From Methanospirillum stamsii (GTDB lineage Archaea > Halobacteriota > Methanomicrobia > Methanomicrobiales > Methanospirillaceae): a stretch of 64,000 nucleotides of DNA. The DNA is taken from positions 124,001 to 188,000 of the forward strand of contig NZ_QGMZ01000014.1 in assembly GCF_003173335.1 (NCBI RefSeq), given 5' to 3'. Below the pieces are notes generated by a model that was not told the origin of the DNA, did not search any database, and worked only from the letters and a program-made list of their open reading frames with translations. Of this stretch, positions 1-9,071 are shown piece after piece; positions within the stretch are counted from its first letter, which is position 1, and every line of letters starts with the position of its first letter. The position numbers were made by a program, and so were the translations under genes.

Positions 1-1
1 C

Positions 2-148
2 TTTCTGTTTCTCTTCATTCCGTTAATACCATTCCTGGGACAGAAACAAAAAATCCGGAAATGTCCTATCTGCGGTTTTGAGACAAAAGGGAATGAACGA
101 TACTGCCCGTATGATGGTGTTCTGCTCGATGAAATTAATCCTGATTGA
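2..148 (+). CDS. C-terminal end of a zinc-ribbon membrane protein (partial)
   Basis: This is the last 48 codons of a gene that begins left of the window. The visible part has a hydrophobic stretch (FLFLFIPLIPFLG), likely the end of a membrane helix, followed by a treble-clef-like zinc ribbon with CPIC and a later CPYDG. Two half-sites are visible, with three cysteines in CPIC and CPYD; a four-ligand site would need a further residue. The gene ends with TGA five bases before the convergent stop of the next gene. A membrane anchor plus a short cytoplasmic zinc ribbon is common in archaeal proteins of unknown function, so no function is assigned. Confidence 0.6.
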   Translation, partial: FLFLFIPLIPFLGQKQKIRKCPICGFETKGNERYCPYDGVLLDEINPD

Positions 149-152
149 TTAT

Positions 153-728
153 TTATTTAAAAATCAGGTGCTGTTGTCCGTATTGTTTTGTGTCTCCTGA
201 CGAAGGAGAGGTTCTTACAGAGCAGGGGGATTCATTGAGTGTTTTCTGTATTTTGTGATTTCTTCCTCCAACTGACTTCCTGATTTTATCTGAGAGAATG
301 ATGTACCGGTCAGACAGTGTTCCAAGAGCTTCGATGATGTTGTCATGCCGGACCGATAGCAGAACAACCGGTGCAATGTATCGTGCATGGGTTTTGCATT
401 CCTCGGCAAGGGCAGGGATACTACTCTCGTATTCTTCCAGGTGTTCATGAGAGTACTGGATGAAGAGCAGATGTGATTCATCTTTTTTCATGGCACCGAT
501 AAGACCGGAGATTCCCTCAACATTTCTGTAATGGATACGGTGTTTAAGATTTACCGGGAGTGTAAGGAGTGGGTCTGTATATCTGAATGAAAGGTATGAG
601 ATTGGGCCATGAGTTGTCTGTACTGGGCCTGATATTAGTGCAATCTGAAGATCCCGTCCTGGAGCGATATAAACTGAGAACGTATTCTGGTTAATTTTCT
701 GAAGTAAATCATATCGCCCGGTCATCAA
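153..728 (-). CDS. Conserved hypothetical protein, 191 aa
   Basis: I do not recognise this protein. It has no signal peptide and no membrane helix. The first 150 residues have the alternating hydrophobic pattern of a compact alpha/beta cytoplasmic domain, with several beta-like stretches (VYIAPG, LLFIQYSH, VVLLSVRH). The last 40 residues are polar and probably disordered. The start at 728 is MM followed by TGRYDLLQ; either ATG could be used. It is a single-gene unit convergent with the zinc-ribbon gene on its left. Function is unknown; lineage-specific distribution is likely but not checked. Confidence 0.65.
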   Translation of the reverse strand: MMTGRYDLLQKINQNTFSVYIAPGRDLQIALISGPVQTTHGPISYLSFRYTDPLLTLPVNLKHRIHYRNVEGISGLIGAMKKDESHLLFIQYSHEHLEEYESSIPALAEECKTHARYIAPVVLLSVRHDNIIEALGTLSDRYIILSDKIRKSVGGRNHKIQKTLNESPCSVRTSPSSGDTKQYGQQHLIFK

Positions 729-956
729 CTACGCATCTTTCACAAAAGGTATGTAAAGATTATCCAAACAGGGTGAAAGTGAAACCGAAATAGAATTGCG
801 TTTATTTCCCGGTTCTTGGAACAGAAGTTATTCTCATCTTTCGAGACTTAAAAGTATATGAAATAATCTGAAAATAATCAGTACCACTATCAAAGAAGGG
901 TCTGACCTAGTACCTGATTTTTATAAAATAAAAATAGTATTCCGGGTTTTAGATTT

Positions 957-1838
957 TCAATAAGGGTCTGAACGGTTCTTTAATTTAACCGTGGTTGTGA
1001 TAAGGACACATCCAGCCAGCATAATGATGATTCCCAAAATTATGAATAATAATTCAAGAATAATTGCAGGAGCATAAAAAATTGTGATAAAGAGAATCAA
1101 AGAGATGATGGCAATTGCTAATCTACTGTAAAAACCTTCGGGTACAGCAGATTTTCCTTTCCTTATCCGGTTAAAAAGAAGAGCTGCACTAAAAAACATC
1201 CAGGCACCAAGAATAGAAATCAGGAGCAGGCTCCAGAAAATGAGGGGAATGTATCCGAGAATACATCCGAGAAAAATAGTAAATCCACCGTAAATTATCT
1301 CTTTTTTCTGATTCACAACTCGTGATCTCCAATCAATTCCTTTCACAATTGCAATAATACCTACCAGAATGACAAAAAATGGAATAATTTCCTCGAAAAG
1401 GCTAACGTACATTTTCTCCGGAGATAAGACGAAGGTTAATCCAAGGAGAATGAGAAATAATCCAAAAAGGGTGCCGTTTCTGATAAATGTTTCCTGGTTT
1501 TTTATTATATCCTGGGTATGGGTTGATCTTCCCCTGGCTTCAGAAAAGAGTGTGATTATTGTTTCTGAAATCATGAGGAACAGGGGGGCATCATCGATAA
1601 GATGAAGAAACGGGTGTTTCTTTGGATCATAACGGTCAAGATGAATTCGCCACTCTGTTTTAGTCTCATGGACATGATATTGACCATTCCGGTAACTGGC
1701 AATAGTTCCTGGTGAAGGAACATTAATGGTGGATTTTACCCATTCTTCACCGGGCAATTCTGTCACATTTTCTTTTGGTATTGCAATCTCCCATACTCCC
1801 TGATGCAAAGGTTTTAGGTAATCGTCGATTTTTGTCAT
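957..1838 (-). CDS. Membrane protein with HdeD/DUF308-like helices, 293 aa
   Basis: The first ~115 residues are soluble and contain a beta-rich, His-containing region. From about residue 120 come six hydrophobic segments in pairs (for example LFGLFLILLGLTFVL, FFVILVGIIAIVKGI, LIFWSLLLISILGAW, LLFIILGIIIMLAGC). Paired helices ending in G-I/W-x resemble the HdeD/DUF308 family, integral membrane proteins of poorly known function. The soluble N-terminal domain is not part of standard HdeD proteins, so this may be a lineage-specific fusion. It stands alone between two minus-strand genes. Function is not assigned. Confidence 0.65.
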   Translation of the reverse strand: MTKIDDYLKPLHQGVWEIAIPKENVTELPGEEWVKSTINVPSPGTIASYRNGQYHVHETKTEWRIHLDRYDPKKHPFLHLIDDAPLFLMISETIITLFSEARGRSTHTQDIIKNQETFIRNGTLFGLFLILLGLTFVLSPEKMYVSLFEEIIPFFVILVGIIAIVKGIDWRSRVVNQKKEIIYGGFTIFLGCILGYIPLIFWSLLLISILGAWMFFSAALLFNRIRKGKSAVPEGFYSRLAIAIISLILFITIFYAPAIILELLFIILGIIIMLAGCVLITTTVKLKNRSDPY

Positions 1839-1989
1839 AATAATCGAAAGATCTGATGGAATTTTCTATGCGATTAAGAATCTTTATTTGAGAATATTCT
1901 TGTAAATGAGTATTGTTTCAATTGATATATGAAGTAAACACATTTTTAAACCGGAAACGGTCTCGACAAATTATTTTTATGAGACCCGG

Positions 1990-2877
1990 TCATTGAATAA
2001 TTTTCTTCTTGATAAATTCATATTCTTCTTCTGTAATATTTCCCTCGTCTCGTAATTTTTGTAATTTAATAAGTTCGTCCACGATAGAAAGATGGTTTGA
2101 TTCATTTTTACTTTCTTTTTTTAATTTTATCTCCTCAAGAAATCCGGAAGCAATGATACCGGTTGGTAATGCAATGATTCCGATTCCAATAAGAAGGCAG
2201 ATGATAGTTAGAAATTTCCCGAGGTCTGTAACCGGCAGAACATCCCCGTAACCCACCGTAGTCAGGGTAACTACTGCCCACCAGATTGCATTGTCAATAT
2301 CATGGAATTTTTCCGGCTGTACATCTGATTCGATGATATAGGTTGCATATGAAACAAAAATAAGAAAAATGGTAAGAACGGTCAGAACAGTGAATAAATA
2401 CTCCTTGTTTTTCCTGAACACGTTCCAGATGACATCTGTTGATCCATAATACCGGAACAGTTTAAAAATTCGGAATAACCGGAATAACCTGAGGAATTTT
2501 ACAATCCTTGGATCAAGAGGTAAGAGGATTGCCAGATAAAATGGGAATATTGCCAGCAGGTCAATGAGCATATTCAAAGTACAGGCATATGCCATTCTTC
2601 CGGTAATAGGGTGTCTGTATTCAGGATAGCAGGTACATGTCCATAATCTGAGGATGTATTCGATGGTGAAAACAAGAATTGTGAAGTATTCAAAAGTATC
2701 TAATATCGCTTTATATTGGACATAGATTGAGACGTAAGTTTCAATAAAAATTACAAACAGGTTGAGGATGATGAGGGTAATAATAAACCAGTCAAAAAAC
2801 TTACTTAGTAATCCCTGCTCATTTCCGGTATCAACTATAGAAAATATCTTTTTTTTCAATGAAATATCATGATTCAA
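1990..2877 (-). CDS. Voltage-gated potassium channel with C-terminal SHOCT-like tail
   Basis: A Kv-type K+ channel subunit with six transmembrane helices. Helix S4 near residues 125-145 has the regularly spaced arginines of a voltage sensor (RIVKFLRLFRLFRIFKLFR). The pore loop near residue 209 contains the selectivity filter TVGYGD. After S6 comes a charged linker and a ~30-residue helical hairpin at the C-terminus (DEGNITEEEYEFIKKKI) matching the SHOCT motif, which is usually an oligomerisation or tethering module. Its 295 residues are typical of prokaryotic Kv channels. It probably acts in K+ flux and membrane-potential control. It is a single gene with its own upstream region. Confidence 0.92.
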   Translation of the reverse strand: MNHDISLKKKIFSIVDTGNEQGLLSKFFDWFIITLIILNLFVIFIETYVSIYVQYKAILDTFEYFTILVFTIEYILRLWTCTCYPEYRHPITGRMAYACTLNMLIDLLAIFPFYLAILLPLDPRIVKFLRLFRLFRIFKLFRYYGSTDVIWNVFRKNKEYLFTVLTVLTIFLIFVSYATYIIESDVQPEKFHDIDNAIWWAVVTLTTVGYGDVLPVTDLGKFLTIICLLIGIGIIALPTGIIASGFLEEIKLKKESKNESNHLSIVDELIKLQKLRDEGNITEEEYEFIKKKIIQ

Positions 2878-3037
2878 GAAATCACCTGTGATCCGGTTAA
2901 TGGCAGTAATTAATTATACCTATAGTGGGATTATGACGTTTTTACCTATGTGTAAAAGTATAGTTTTAAGAGATAGTCATATGTAGTTTATCAGAATATA
3001 AACAGATTCAATTATCCTGCCTGTTAAAACAAAAGAG

Positions 3038-3122
3038 TGCGAGAAGCCGGATTTGAACCGGCGAACCCCTACGGGATTAGGCCCTGAACCTAACGCCTTT
3101 GACCTAGCTCGGCGATCCTCGC
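3038..3122 (-). tRNA. tRNA-Leu (anticodon CAG)
   Basis: On the minus strand the acceptor arms GCGAGGA and TTCTCGC pair over seven bases, followed by discriminator A. The anticodon stem TTAGG/CCTAA encloses loop TTCAGGG, giving anticodon CAG (Leu, CUG codons). A long variable arm follows, as expected for a class II tRNA, then a TTCAAAT T-loop with CCGG stems. No CCA is encoded and no intron is seen. Length is 85 nt. Confidence 0.95.
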
Positions 3123-3153
3123 ATTTTAGTATGAAAATATACTCTCGTGATTC

Positions 3154-3172
3154 ATCTGATTAAGAATCAGAT
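3154..3172. repeat. Short inverted repeat between tRNA-Leu and acyl-CoA synthetase
   Basis: A perfect 8-bp inverted repeat with a 3-nt loop (ATCTGATT, AAG, AATCAGAT). It lies 64 bp past the stop of the synthetase gene and upstream of the tRNA, both on the minus strand. It could be an RNA hairpin at the end of the synthetase message or a protein-binding site. The sequence alone does not decide. Confidence 0.4.
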
Positions 3173-3235
3173 GCAATCGTGCTTTTACATATTGAACTTC
3201 TTCAATATTAAGGATTTGGAATCCTCTTAAAAAAA

Positions 3236-4903
3236 TTATGATTCCTTATATTTTCGCAATTCACGTTCACGAAGTTCGGCACGTTTTATTTTTCCTGAAA
3301 GGGTCTTTGGTAATTCATCGACAAATTCAATAATCCGCGGATATTTATAGGGAGCAGTTACTTTCTTTACGTGCTTTTGGATATCACGAATTAGCTGTTC
3401 TGATGGTTCATACCCTGATTTCAGAATAACAAAAGCCTTAATTATGAGGCCTCTGATGGGGTCTGGTGATCCAACAACCGCAGATTCCTGCACTGCCGGA
3501 TGTTCCTGGAGAGCGCTTTCAACTTCAAATGGCCCAATCCGATATCCTGAACTTTTTATGACATCATCGTCACGGCCAACAAACCAGAAATACCCTTCTT
3601 CATCCATGTAGGCTTTATCTCCGGTGTAATAAAAACCATCTTTGAAAACCTCTGCATTTGCTTCAGGATTGTCCAGGTATTCTACTACCAGTCCTACCGG
3701 GCGGGGGTTTAAACTAATTGCAATTCTTCCTTCCGTCCCCTGGGGTACTGGTTTTCCTTCCTCATCGTGAAGTTCAATCTTCCATCCGGGTGAAGGTTTT
3801 CCCATCGAACCAGGTTTGTGTTTCATACAGGGAAACGTCGCAATACAACAACATGTCTCACTCTGTCCATATCCTTCATAAATCGGAAGGCCTGTTTCTT
3901 CTTTCCATATTCTGATAACTTCAGGGTTTAATGGTTCTCCGGCAGAAATACAGTGTCTGAGAGAACGAAGATCATATTTTGCAAGGTCAGCGATGATAAG
4001 CATCCGGTACACAGTCGGCGGACAGCAGAAGGTGTTAATCTCATATTTTTCAATCAGTGGAAGGAGTTCGGTTGCTTTGAATTTTCCTCTGGCATCGTAA
4101 ATAAATATACAGGCGCCAACGATCCATTGTCCGAAGATTTTTCCCCATCCGCATTTTGCCCATCCGGTGTCAGAAGAGGTAAAGTGCAGATCATTACTAT
4201 TAAGGTCCTGCCAGAGACGGGCCGTTACGATATGACCCAGAGGGTGTCCGTGGTCATGGAGAACCATTTTTGGTTCACCGGTTGTTCCTGAAGTAAAGTA
4301 TATGAGCATCGGATCTGTTGCATGTGTCTTCATAGAAACCGGCATACTAATCGCAGACCGTGAAACCGGAGCCGGGTAAAAGAGTTCGTACTGGAAACTT
4401 ATCCAGTTCGGGAGCTGACCATCAACAAGCATCCGGTGTTTGATAGAAGGACAGAACCTGCAGATTTTCTCAACTTTTTCTGCATTTTCAGTATCGGTGA
4501 TGATAAAACTAAATTTTCCCGCATTCACCCGGTATTGTAGATCTTTTGGGGTAAGCATTGTTGGCGCAGGACAGAATATTGCTCCGAGTTTGATTAATGC
4601 GATTACAAATATCCACCATTCAGGAATGCGATGAAGCATCAGCATCACGCGGTCTCCTTTTTTTACGCCATACTTCAGGAGGATGTTTGCTGCTTCAACT
4701 GAGAGATTCCGGAGGTCACGGAAGGTATATTTCTTTTCTTCTCCAGTCTGACTGACCCATATCATCGCGAGTTTATTTCTGTCAGTTTCTGACCATTTGT
4801 CAATGACATCAAATCCGAAATTAAAAAATTCAGGCACATCAATCTTGAATGACTCGGTGAATTCTTCATAAGATGTCATCTGATGCGGGATCTCATATTT
4901 CAT
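3236..4903 (-). CDS. AMP-forming acyl-CoA synthetase
   Basis: An ANL-superfamily (AMP-binding) enzyme that activates a carboxylate to an acyl-adenylate and then to acyl-CoA. Motifs include the P-loop TSGTTGEPK near residue 204, GYGQSE near 350, the hinge region with YTGDKAYMDEEGYFWFVGRDD near 430, and the catalytic lysine motif LSGKIKR near the C-terminus. Its 555 residues and overall pattern match the medium-chain/ACSM-like branch better than acetyl-CoA synthetase (about 650 residues). In methanogens such enzymes may salvage fatty or aromatic acids; the substrate cannot be read from sequence. The gene stands alone, downstream of a divergent gap with tbp. Confidence 0.92.
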   Translation of the reverse strand: MKYEIPHQMTSYEEFTESFKIDVPEFFNFGFDVIDKWSETDRNKLAMIWVSQTGEEKKYTFRDLRNLSVEAANILLKYGVKKGDRVMLMLHRIPEWWIFVIALIKLGAIFCPAPTMLTPKDLQYRVNAGKFSFIITDTENAEKVEKICRFCPSIKHRMLVDGQLPNWISFQYELFYPAPVSRSAISMPVSMKTHATDPMLIYFTSGTTGEPKMVLHDHGHPLGHIVTARLWQDLNSNDLHFTSSDTGWAKCGWGKIFGQWIVGACIFIYDARGKFKATELLPLIEKYEINTFCCPPTVYRMLIIADLAKYDLRSLRHCISAGEPLNPEVIRIWKEETGLPIYEGYGQSETCCCIATFPCMKHKPGSMGKPSPGWKIELHDEEGKPVPQGTEGRIAISLNPRPVGLVVEYLDNPEANAEVFKDGFYYTGDKAYMDEEGYFWFVGRDDDVIKSSGYRIGPFEVESALQEHPAVQESAVVGSPDPIRGLIIKAFVILKSGYEPSEQLIRDIQKHVKKVTAPYKYPRIIEFVDELPKTLSGKIKRAELRERELRKYKES

Positions 4904-5052
4904 GGTTACAAAAGGTTGCGCCTTCTGCTTTAATATACCATTGAAAGGTGATGATTGGAGTTAATATAATCGAGACCGGATAGTTTTTCAAAATATTACT
5001 GGCATTTCAGAATAATCGTCAATTTACCCGAATTCACCATTAGTATTATGGT

Positions 5053-5631
5053 ATGGAACACCCCATGATAACTGGAATGGAAGATAAACGATACGATAGC
5101 CTGAAGATTGAAAATATTGTAGCGTCTGGGGCTATCGCAGACTCAATAGATCTTGAGATTATTTCAAAAAATATCGATGGCTGTGAACTAAATACCAAAC
5201 GTTTTCCGGGAGCAGTATACAGGATTGAAAACCCGAAAATTGCTTCACTTATTTTTTCATCCGGAAAAGTGGTACTTACCGGTATCAGGGATACTGATTC
5301 ACTGGAAAAAGGCCTGGTCCTCATCATTGAAAAAATGAGAGCTGCAGGAATTACCTGTTTTGAGGAACCACGGGTTGCGGTTACAAACATTGTCTGTTCT
5401 TATGATATCGGAAACAAGATTAACCTGAATAAAGTCGTGATGACCTTAAATCTTGAGAATATTGAATATGAACCTGAACAATTCCCGGGTCTTGTGTACC
5501 GAATCAGTGATCCGAAAATTGTTGCACTCCTGTTTTCTTCCGGAAAAATCATTCTGACCGGTGGAAAGAATATGGAAGATATCAAAAAAGGATTAACGTT
5601 CCTCGAGCAGAAGCTCGGGAACATCATGTAA
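5053..5631 (+). CDS. tbp: TATA-box-binding protein TBP
   Basis: Archaeal general transcription factor that binds the TATA box and recruits TFB and RNA polymerase. The protein is two direct ~88-residue repeats forming the saddle fold. Each repeat carries the conserved pattern ending FPG-x-VYRI-x-PK-I-A-LLFSSGKI-x-LTG, at about residues 55-80 and 145-172. The C-terminus is short, without the acidic tail found in some archaeal TBPs. The ATG at 5053 is used; ATGs at codons 5 and 9 are alternatives, since the repeat starts near residue 17. It is monocistronic, divergent from the acyl-CoA synthetase. Confidence 0.96.
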   Translation: MEHPMITGMEDKRYDSLKIENIVASGAIADSIDLEIISKNIDGCELNTKRFPGAVYRIENPKIASLIFSSGKVVLTGIRDTDSLEKGLVLIIEKMRAAGITCFEEPRVAVTNIVCSYDIGNKINLNKVVMTLNLENIEYEPEQFPGLVYRISDPKIVALLFSSGKIILTGGKNMEDIKKGLTFLEQKLGNIM

Positions 5632-5635
5632 CTTT

Positions 5636-8332
5636 TTATTGCCAGAACCGGTGTGTTTTTACAAAATTTCGTTCTGCTTTTAAAATTTCCCGCATCAGTG
5701 CATCTCCGTCTGTATATGTGGCAAGAATACGGGATGCAGTCTCCGGACCTACGCCTTTTGCAGAAAGGATAAGTATGGCTTTTTTTCCACTGGAAAGGAC
5801 CATGTTTGCATTCCGGAAAAGCTTCTGCTCTAGGGCTTTTTCTTCCGGATTCTTTGTTTTTTTATTCGCTGCTGAGTATAGTTCTGTTTCGTAGGGTTTT
5901 AGTGCTGCAATGAGTCGTGCTCCACAATTTCCACAGACCGGTTGGTCAGGCACTCTTGAAACAACCGTTTTAGTCTTCCATTTTCTGCAGTTCATACACA
6001 CAAGAAGTACTTCCTGTTTGTCAAGCCGGTGTTTCAATGCAGATATCACTGCCTGGTCTGCTGTTGGCGGTGGGATCTGATCCCGTGATGAGGAAAAAAG
6101 AGCAGCAGCTCCGATCATACTGACCGGGGCGATTGTTACTTCAGTTTCATCATTTTTAATTGCCCTGATAATCTCAATTGCATGTGAAACATCCATGTAT
6201 CTGCTGAATAATTCCCGGTATGTCTCTTCCTGAATCTGGGGATGGGCAAGGAGGTCAGAGAGGCGATGCAGACTAAGCCGCTCGTAATCTGCATCAGGGT
6301 CTATTGCTCCAAATTTTTTTGCAATCTGGACCAGTTTCCATCGAAAGAGAGATGTTCGTTTTAGTGCAAGTTCAAGAATTCCTCTGATGTGTTCAGGCTG
6401 CAGTCCAAGCAATGTTTCTCTTACATCTCTCACAGAGATCTCCCGGGGGACCCGGAAAAGAATGCGGTATGCATCAAGTTCAAGGCCGATGGTTGTTCCA
6501 AATCTTGCAGAAAGAAGAATTGATATCACTCTCCCGAGAGCTTCGTTTGTCTGGTGCCCTGCACAATTGTTCAGGACAACTCCTTCATCTGATGGTTCCA
6601 GGGTTATGAGATGGTCTGTCGGGATTATGCCGTGGTTTTTACATACCAGGTCCAGAAAACCGTTTGCAAATGCAATTGCTGCTTTGTCTGTCGTATAATC
6701 TTTAAATGTTCTGGTCCGGCGAAGTCTTCCAACTTCCTGTGCAATCTCGAATGGGACCGGGATCTGCTCACCTTCCCAGGATGGCAATTCTCCCTCGGTA
6801 TTCCTGGCAGGTTCGACAGTTACTTTTCCTTCTTCAAGGTCAAGAACCCGCCAGAGCTGACCTCGGGCGATAAATACGGCACCGGTATGAAGGGAGGTGA
6901 TGATAAAAGACTCATCTAGGGTACCCACGGTTCTCCGGGTGACAATATCGTAAACCGGAAATTTTCGTTCATCCGGAATCATCGAAAGATTTCCGGAAAG
7001 GTATCTTCTTGCCCGGCTGGTAGTAATTATCTTGTTTCCATCCCGGCGGATAAGATAGTGTTCAGTCAGTTGGGAGATGATTCTTTCAAGTGTGTCTTGT
7101 TCTTTTATCCCGATGGATGAATGGGATATGATGGAAAAAATATCATCAATAGAAATTTCCCCATATTCTACTGCAATTGCTGCTATCTGGTTTCCAATAA
7201 CATCTCCGGCCTGGTACGATGGAATAACATTTTCTACGGCCCCCTGCCGTGCCCGCCCCGCAATTACCAGTGATTCACACAGGTCATCAAACCCACTGGT
7301 GATTATGGTTCCGATGGATACTTTTCCTATTTGGTGCCCGGCCCGCCCGACTCTCTGCACCAGTCTGCTGACTTCCCTGGGGGATCCAAACTGGATGACA
7401 TGTTCGACATGACCAATATCTATTCCCAGTTCCATCGAGGAAGTGCAAATAAGTGTTTTAATATCACCTTGTTTAAACCGGTCTTCCGCTTCTATCCGGA
7501 TATCCCGCGAGAGAGAACCATGGTGAACATCCACGTTCCCATCTTTAATCAGGGCATGGCCGAGAGATTCAGCGGTAGATCTGGTATTTACAAATATCAG
7601 GGTTGAATTGTCCTTTTTTATATGCTTACGAATTGCTGATACCTGGCTTTCGAAACGTTCTCCAGTAATCTCTACATGAATGTCCAAAGTTTTTGCAACC
7701 GGAACTTCAACAATAGAGCAGGGTCTCTCACCAGTGAGAAATTCTGAAACCTCTTTGGGATTTCCAACGGTTGCAGAAAGACCTATCCGCTGAAATTCTC
7801 CTGCATATCTGCATAATCTTTCAAGAGCAATGACCAGCTGAGTTCCCCGTTTTGTTCCTGCCAGGTCATGGATTTCATCAACAATGACATATCTGATACC
7901 CCGGAGATGTTCCCTGAGCCTTTTCCCCATGAAAAGTGCCTGCACTGTTTCCGGGGTCGTAATAAGGAGATCTGGTGGGTGGAGCACCTGTTTTCTTCGT
8001 TCAGCCTGTGATGTATCGCCATGTCTGACGCCGCTGGTAAGACCCAGATTCTGGCACCACCATTCCATACGACGGAGAATATCTCTGTTTAAGGCGCGAA
8101 GTGGCGTAATATATAGTGTGGTAAACCCGCTTCCGGTTCCTTTAAGCATCCCGCTTAAGACCGGGATCATGGCACTCTCAGTTTTTCCTGTTCCAGTCGG
8201 AGCAATGAGAAGGAGATGATCCCCATTCAGGATCTTCGGGATTGCCTGTTCCTGAACTAATGAGAGTTCTGAAAATCCCCGGTCCCGGATAACATCAATA
8301 ATTCTACTGTCAAGTTGTTGCTGTTTCGTCAT
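5636..8332 (-). CDS. Lhr-type superfamily 2 helicase
   Basis: A large ATP-dependent nucleic-acid helicase, 898 aa from the chosen start. It shows Walker A APTGTGKTES near residue 44, a DEIH box (VDEIHDLAGTKRG), motif III LSATVGNP and motif VI QRVGRAGHQIG, then a winged-helix and Lhr-core region. The C-terminus carries a zinc ribbon (CMNCRKW...CGNCGARL) and an HhH-like end. Lhr proteins unwind DNA or RNA:DNA with 3'-5' polarity and act in repair or RNA metabolism. The frame is open 41 codons further upstream, but ATG 8332 begins the conserved part (MTKQQQLDSRII) and leaves a 23-bp overlap with the phosphoesterase gene, as expected in one operon. Confidence 0.92.
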   Translation of the reverse strand: MTKQQQLDSRIIDVIRDRGFSELSLVQEQAIPKILNGDHLLLIAPTGTGKTESAMIPVLSGMLKGTGSGFTTLYITPLRALNRDILRRMEWWCQNLGLTSGVRHGDTSQAERRKQVLHPPDLLITTPETVQALFMGKRLREHLRGIRYVIVDEIHDLAGTKRGTQLVIALERLCRYAGEFQRIGLSATVGNPKEVSEFLTGERPCSIVEVPVAKTLDIHVEITGERFESQVSAIRKHIKKDNSTLIFVNTRSTAESLGHALIKDGNVDVHHGSLSRDIRIEAEDRFKQGDIKTLICTSSMELGIDIGHVEHVIQFGSPREVSRLVQRVGRAGHQIGKVSIGTIITSGFDDLCESLVIAGRARQGAVENVIPSYQAGDVIGNQIAAIAVEYGEISIDDIFSIISHSSIGIKEQDTLERIISQLTEHYLIRRDGNKIITTSRARRYLSGNLSMIPDERKFPVYDIVTRRTVGTLDESFIITSLHTGAVFIARGQLWRVLDLEEGKVTVEPARNTEGELPSWEGEQIPVPFEIAQEVGRLRRTRTFKDYTTDKAAIAFANGFLDLVCKNHGIIPTDHLITLEPSDEGVVLNNCAGHQTNEALGRVISILLSARFGTTIGLELDAYRILFRVPREISVRDVRETLLGLQPEHIRGILELALKRTSLFRWKLVQIAKKFGAIDPDADYERLSLHRLSDLLAHPQIQEETYRELFSRYMDVSHAIEIIRAIKNDETEVTIAPVSMIGAAALFSSSRDQIPPPTADQAVISALKHRLDKQEVLLVCMNCRKWKTKTVVSRVPDQPVCGNCGARLIAALKPYETELYSAANKKTKNPEEKALEQKLFRNANMVLSSGKKAILILSAKGVGPETASRILATYTDGDALMREILKAERNFVKTHRFWQ

Positions 8333-9065
8333 AGTGGAGATGAGAGTGAAGACTTCCGGCGTACGTTCCGTCAGGGAGCAGAACTTCGGCGGTTTCAATA
8401 ATGAGTGACCGTGAGAGCGGAGAAAACGGGGAATGAAATGTTTTCTCAATTCCATACCCGGTCATTTCGTTACATGACGGAATCATCAGGAGTGTTGTTG
8501 TTTCACTATCCATTTCTTCTGGAAAGATATGAGAATCAACCTCCCCGAGAATGAAACAGGGGGAACGAAGAGCAACTCCTACCTGGTCCCGAAGTGTAAC
8601 TGTCGGGTGATGATGTCCACAGAGAATGAGTTTTCCCTGAAGCTCTTCATCCGGTATAGTATGACCATGGAGAATTCCTACCTGATCGATGATTGATCCT
8701 TCTTTCTTTCTCATTTCTTCCGGTTTTAAAAATTCTTCTATACCCGGATCATGGTTTCCTGGAGTGACATAAAATGGAATTATCTTCCGAAGAGCTGAAA
8801 AAAGGTTCCCCAGTTCATAAAATTCCTGGTATGAGGTTCCCGGGATCCGGTGTTTTACATCACCAAGGATAACCAGAATATCAGGATCTGCTTCTTTTAC
8901 CAGATCACAAATGCGGGTAATCCGGTCCTGTCCTCTGGTCCGGATAAAAAACCCATGCTTTTGGAGTTCATATTCAATCCCCATATGGATATCTGCAATG
9001 AAAAGAATGCGTTTTTCTTCCTCTATCTGCACAGCCGGCCCTGAAGGAAAAAAATCAATGTTCAT
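8310..9065 (-). CDS. SbcD-related archaeal metallophosphoesterase
   Basis: A calcineurin-like phosphoesterase of the archaeal SbcD-related type, 251 aa. The metal-binding motifs appear in order: DIHMG (near residue 24), LGDVKHR, PGNHDPG, LHGHT and CGHHHP. It lies between an OB-fold RPA-associated gene and an Lhr-type helicase, in the same orientation and overlapping the latter. In haloarchaea a phosphoesterase (Rpe) is encoded with RPA and its associated protein, so a role in single-stranded DNA processing or repair is a reasonable inference. The substrate is not known. Confidence 0.9.
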   Translation of the reverse strand: MNIDFFPSGPAVQIEEEKRILFIADIHMGIEYELQKHGFFIRTRGQDRITRICDLVKEADPDILVILGDVKHRIPGTSYQEFYELGNLFSALRKIIPFYVTPGNHDPGIEEFLKPEEMRKKEGSIIDQVGILHGHTIPDEELQGKLILCGHHHPTVTLRDQVGVALRSPCFILGEVDSHIFPEEMDSETTTLLMIPSCNEMTGYGIEKTFHSPFSPLSRSLIIETAEVLLPDGTYAGSLHSHLHYDETATT

Positions 9066-9071
9066 TCAAAT

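Noticed and set aside
5046-5390. 114-codon ORF antisense to tbp
   Set aside because: Shadow of a well-conserved gene; Ser-rich translation with no family pattern.
8333-8455. Longer N-terminus for the Lhr helicase (start at 8455)
   Set aside because: The extra 41 residues are basic and unconserved in pattern and would overlap the phosphoesterase gene by about 146 bp.
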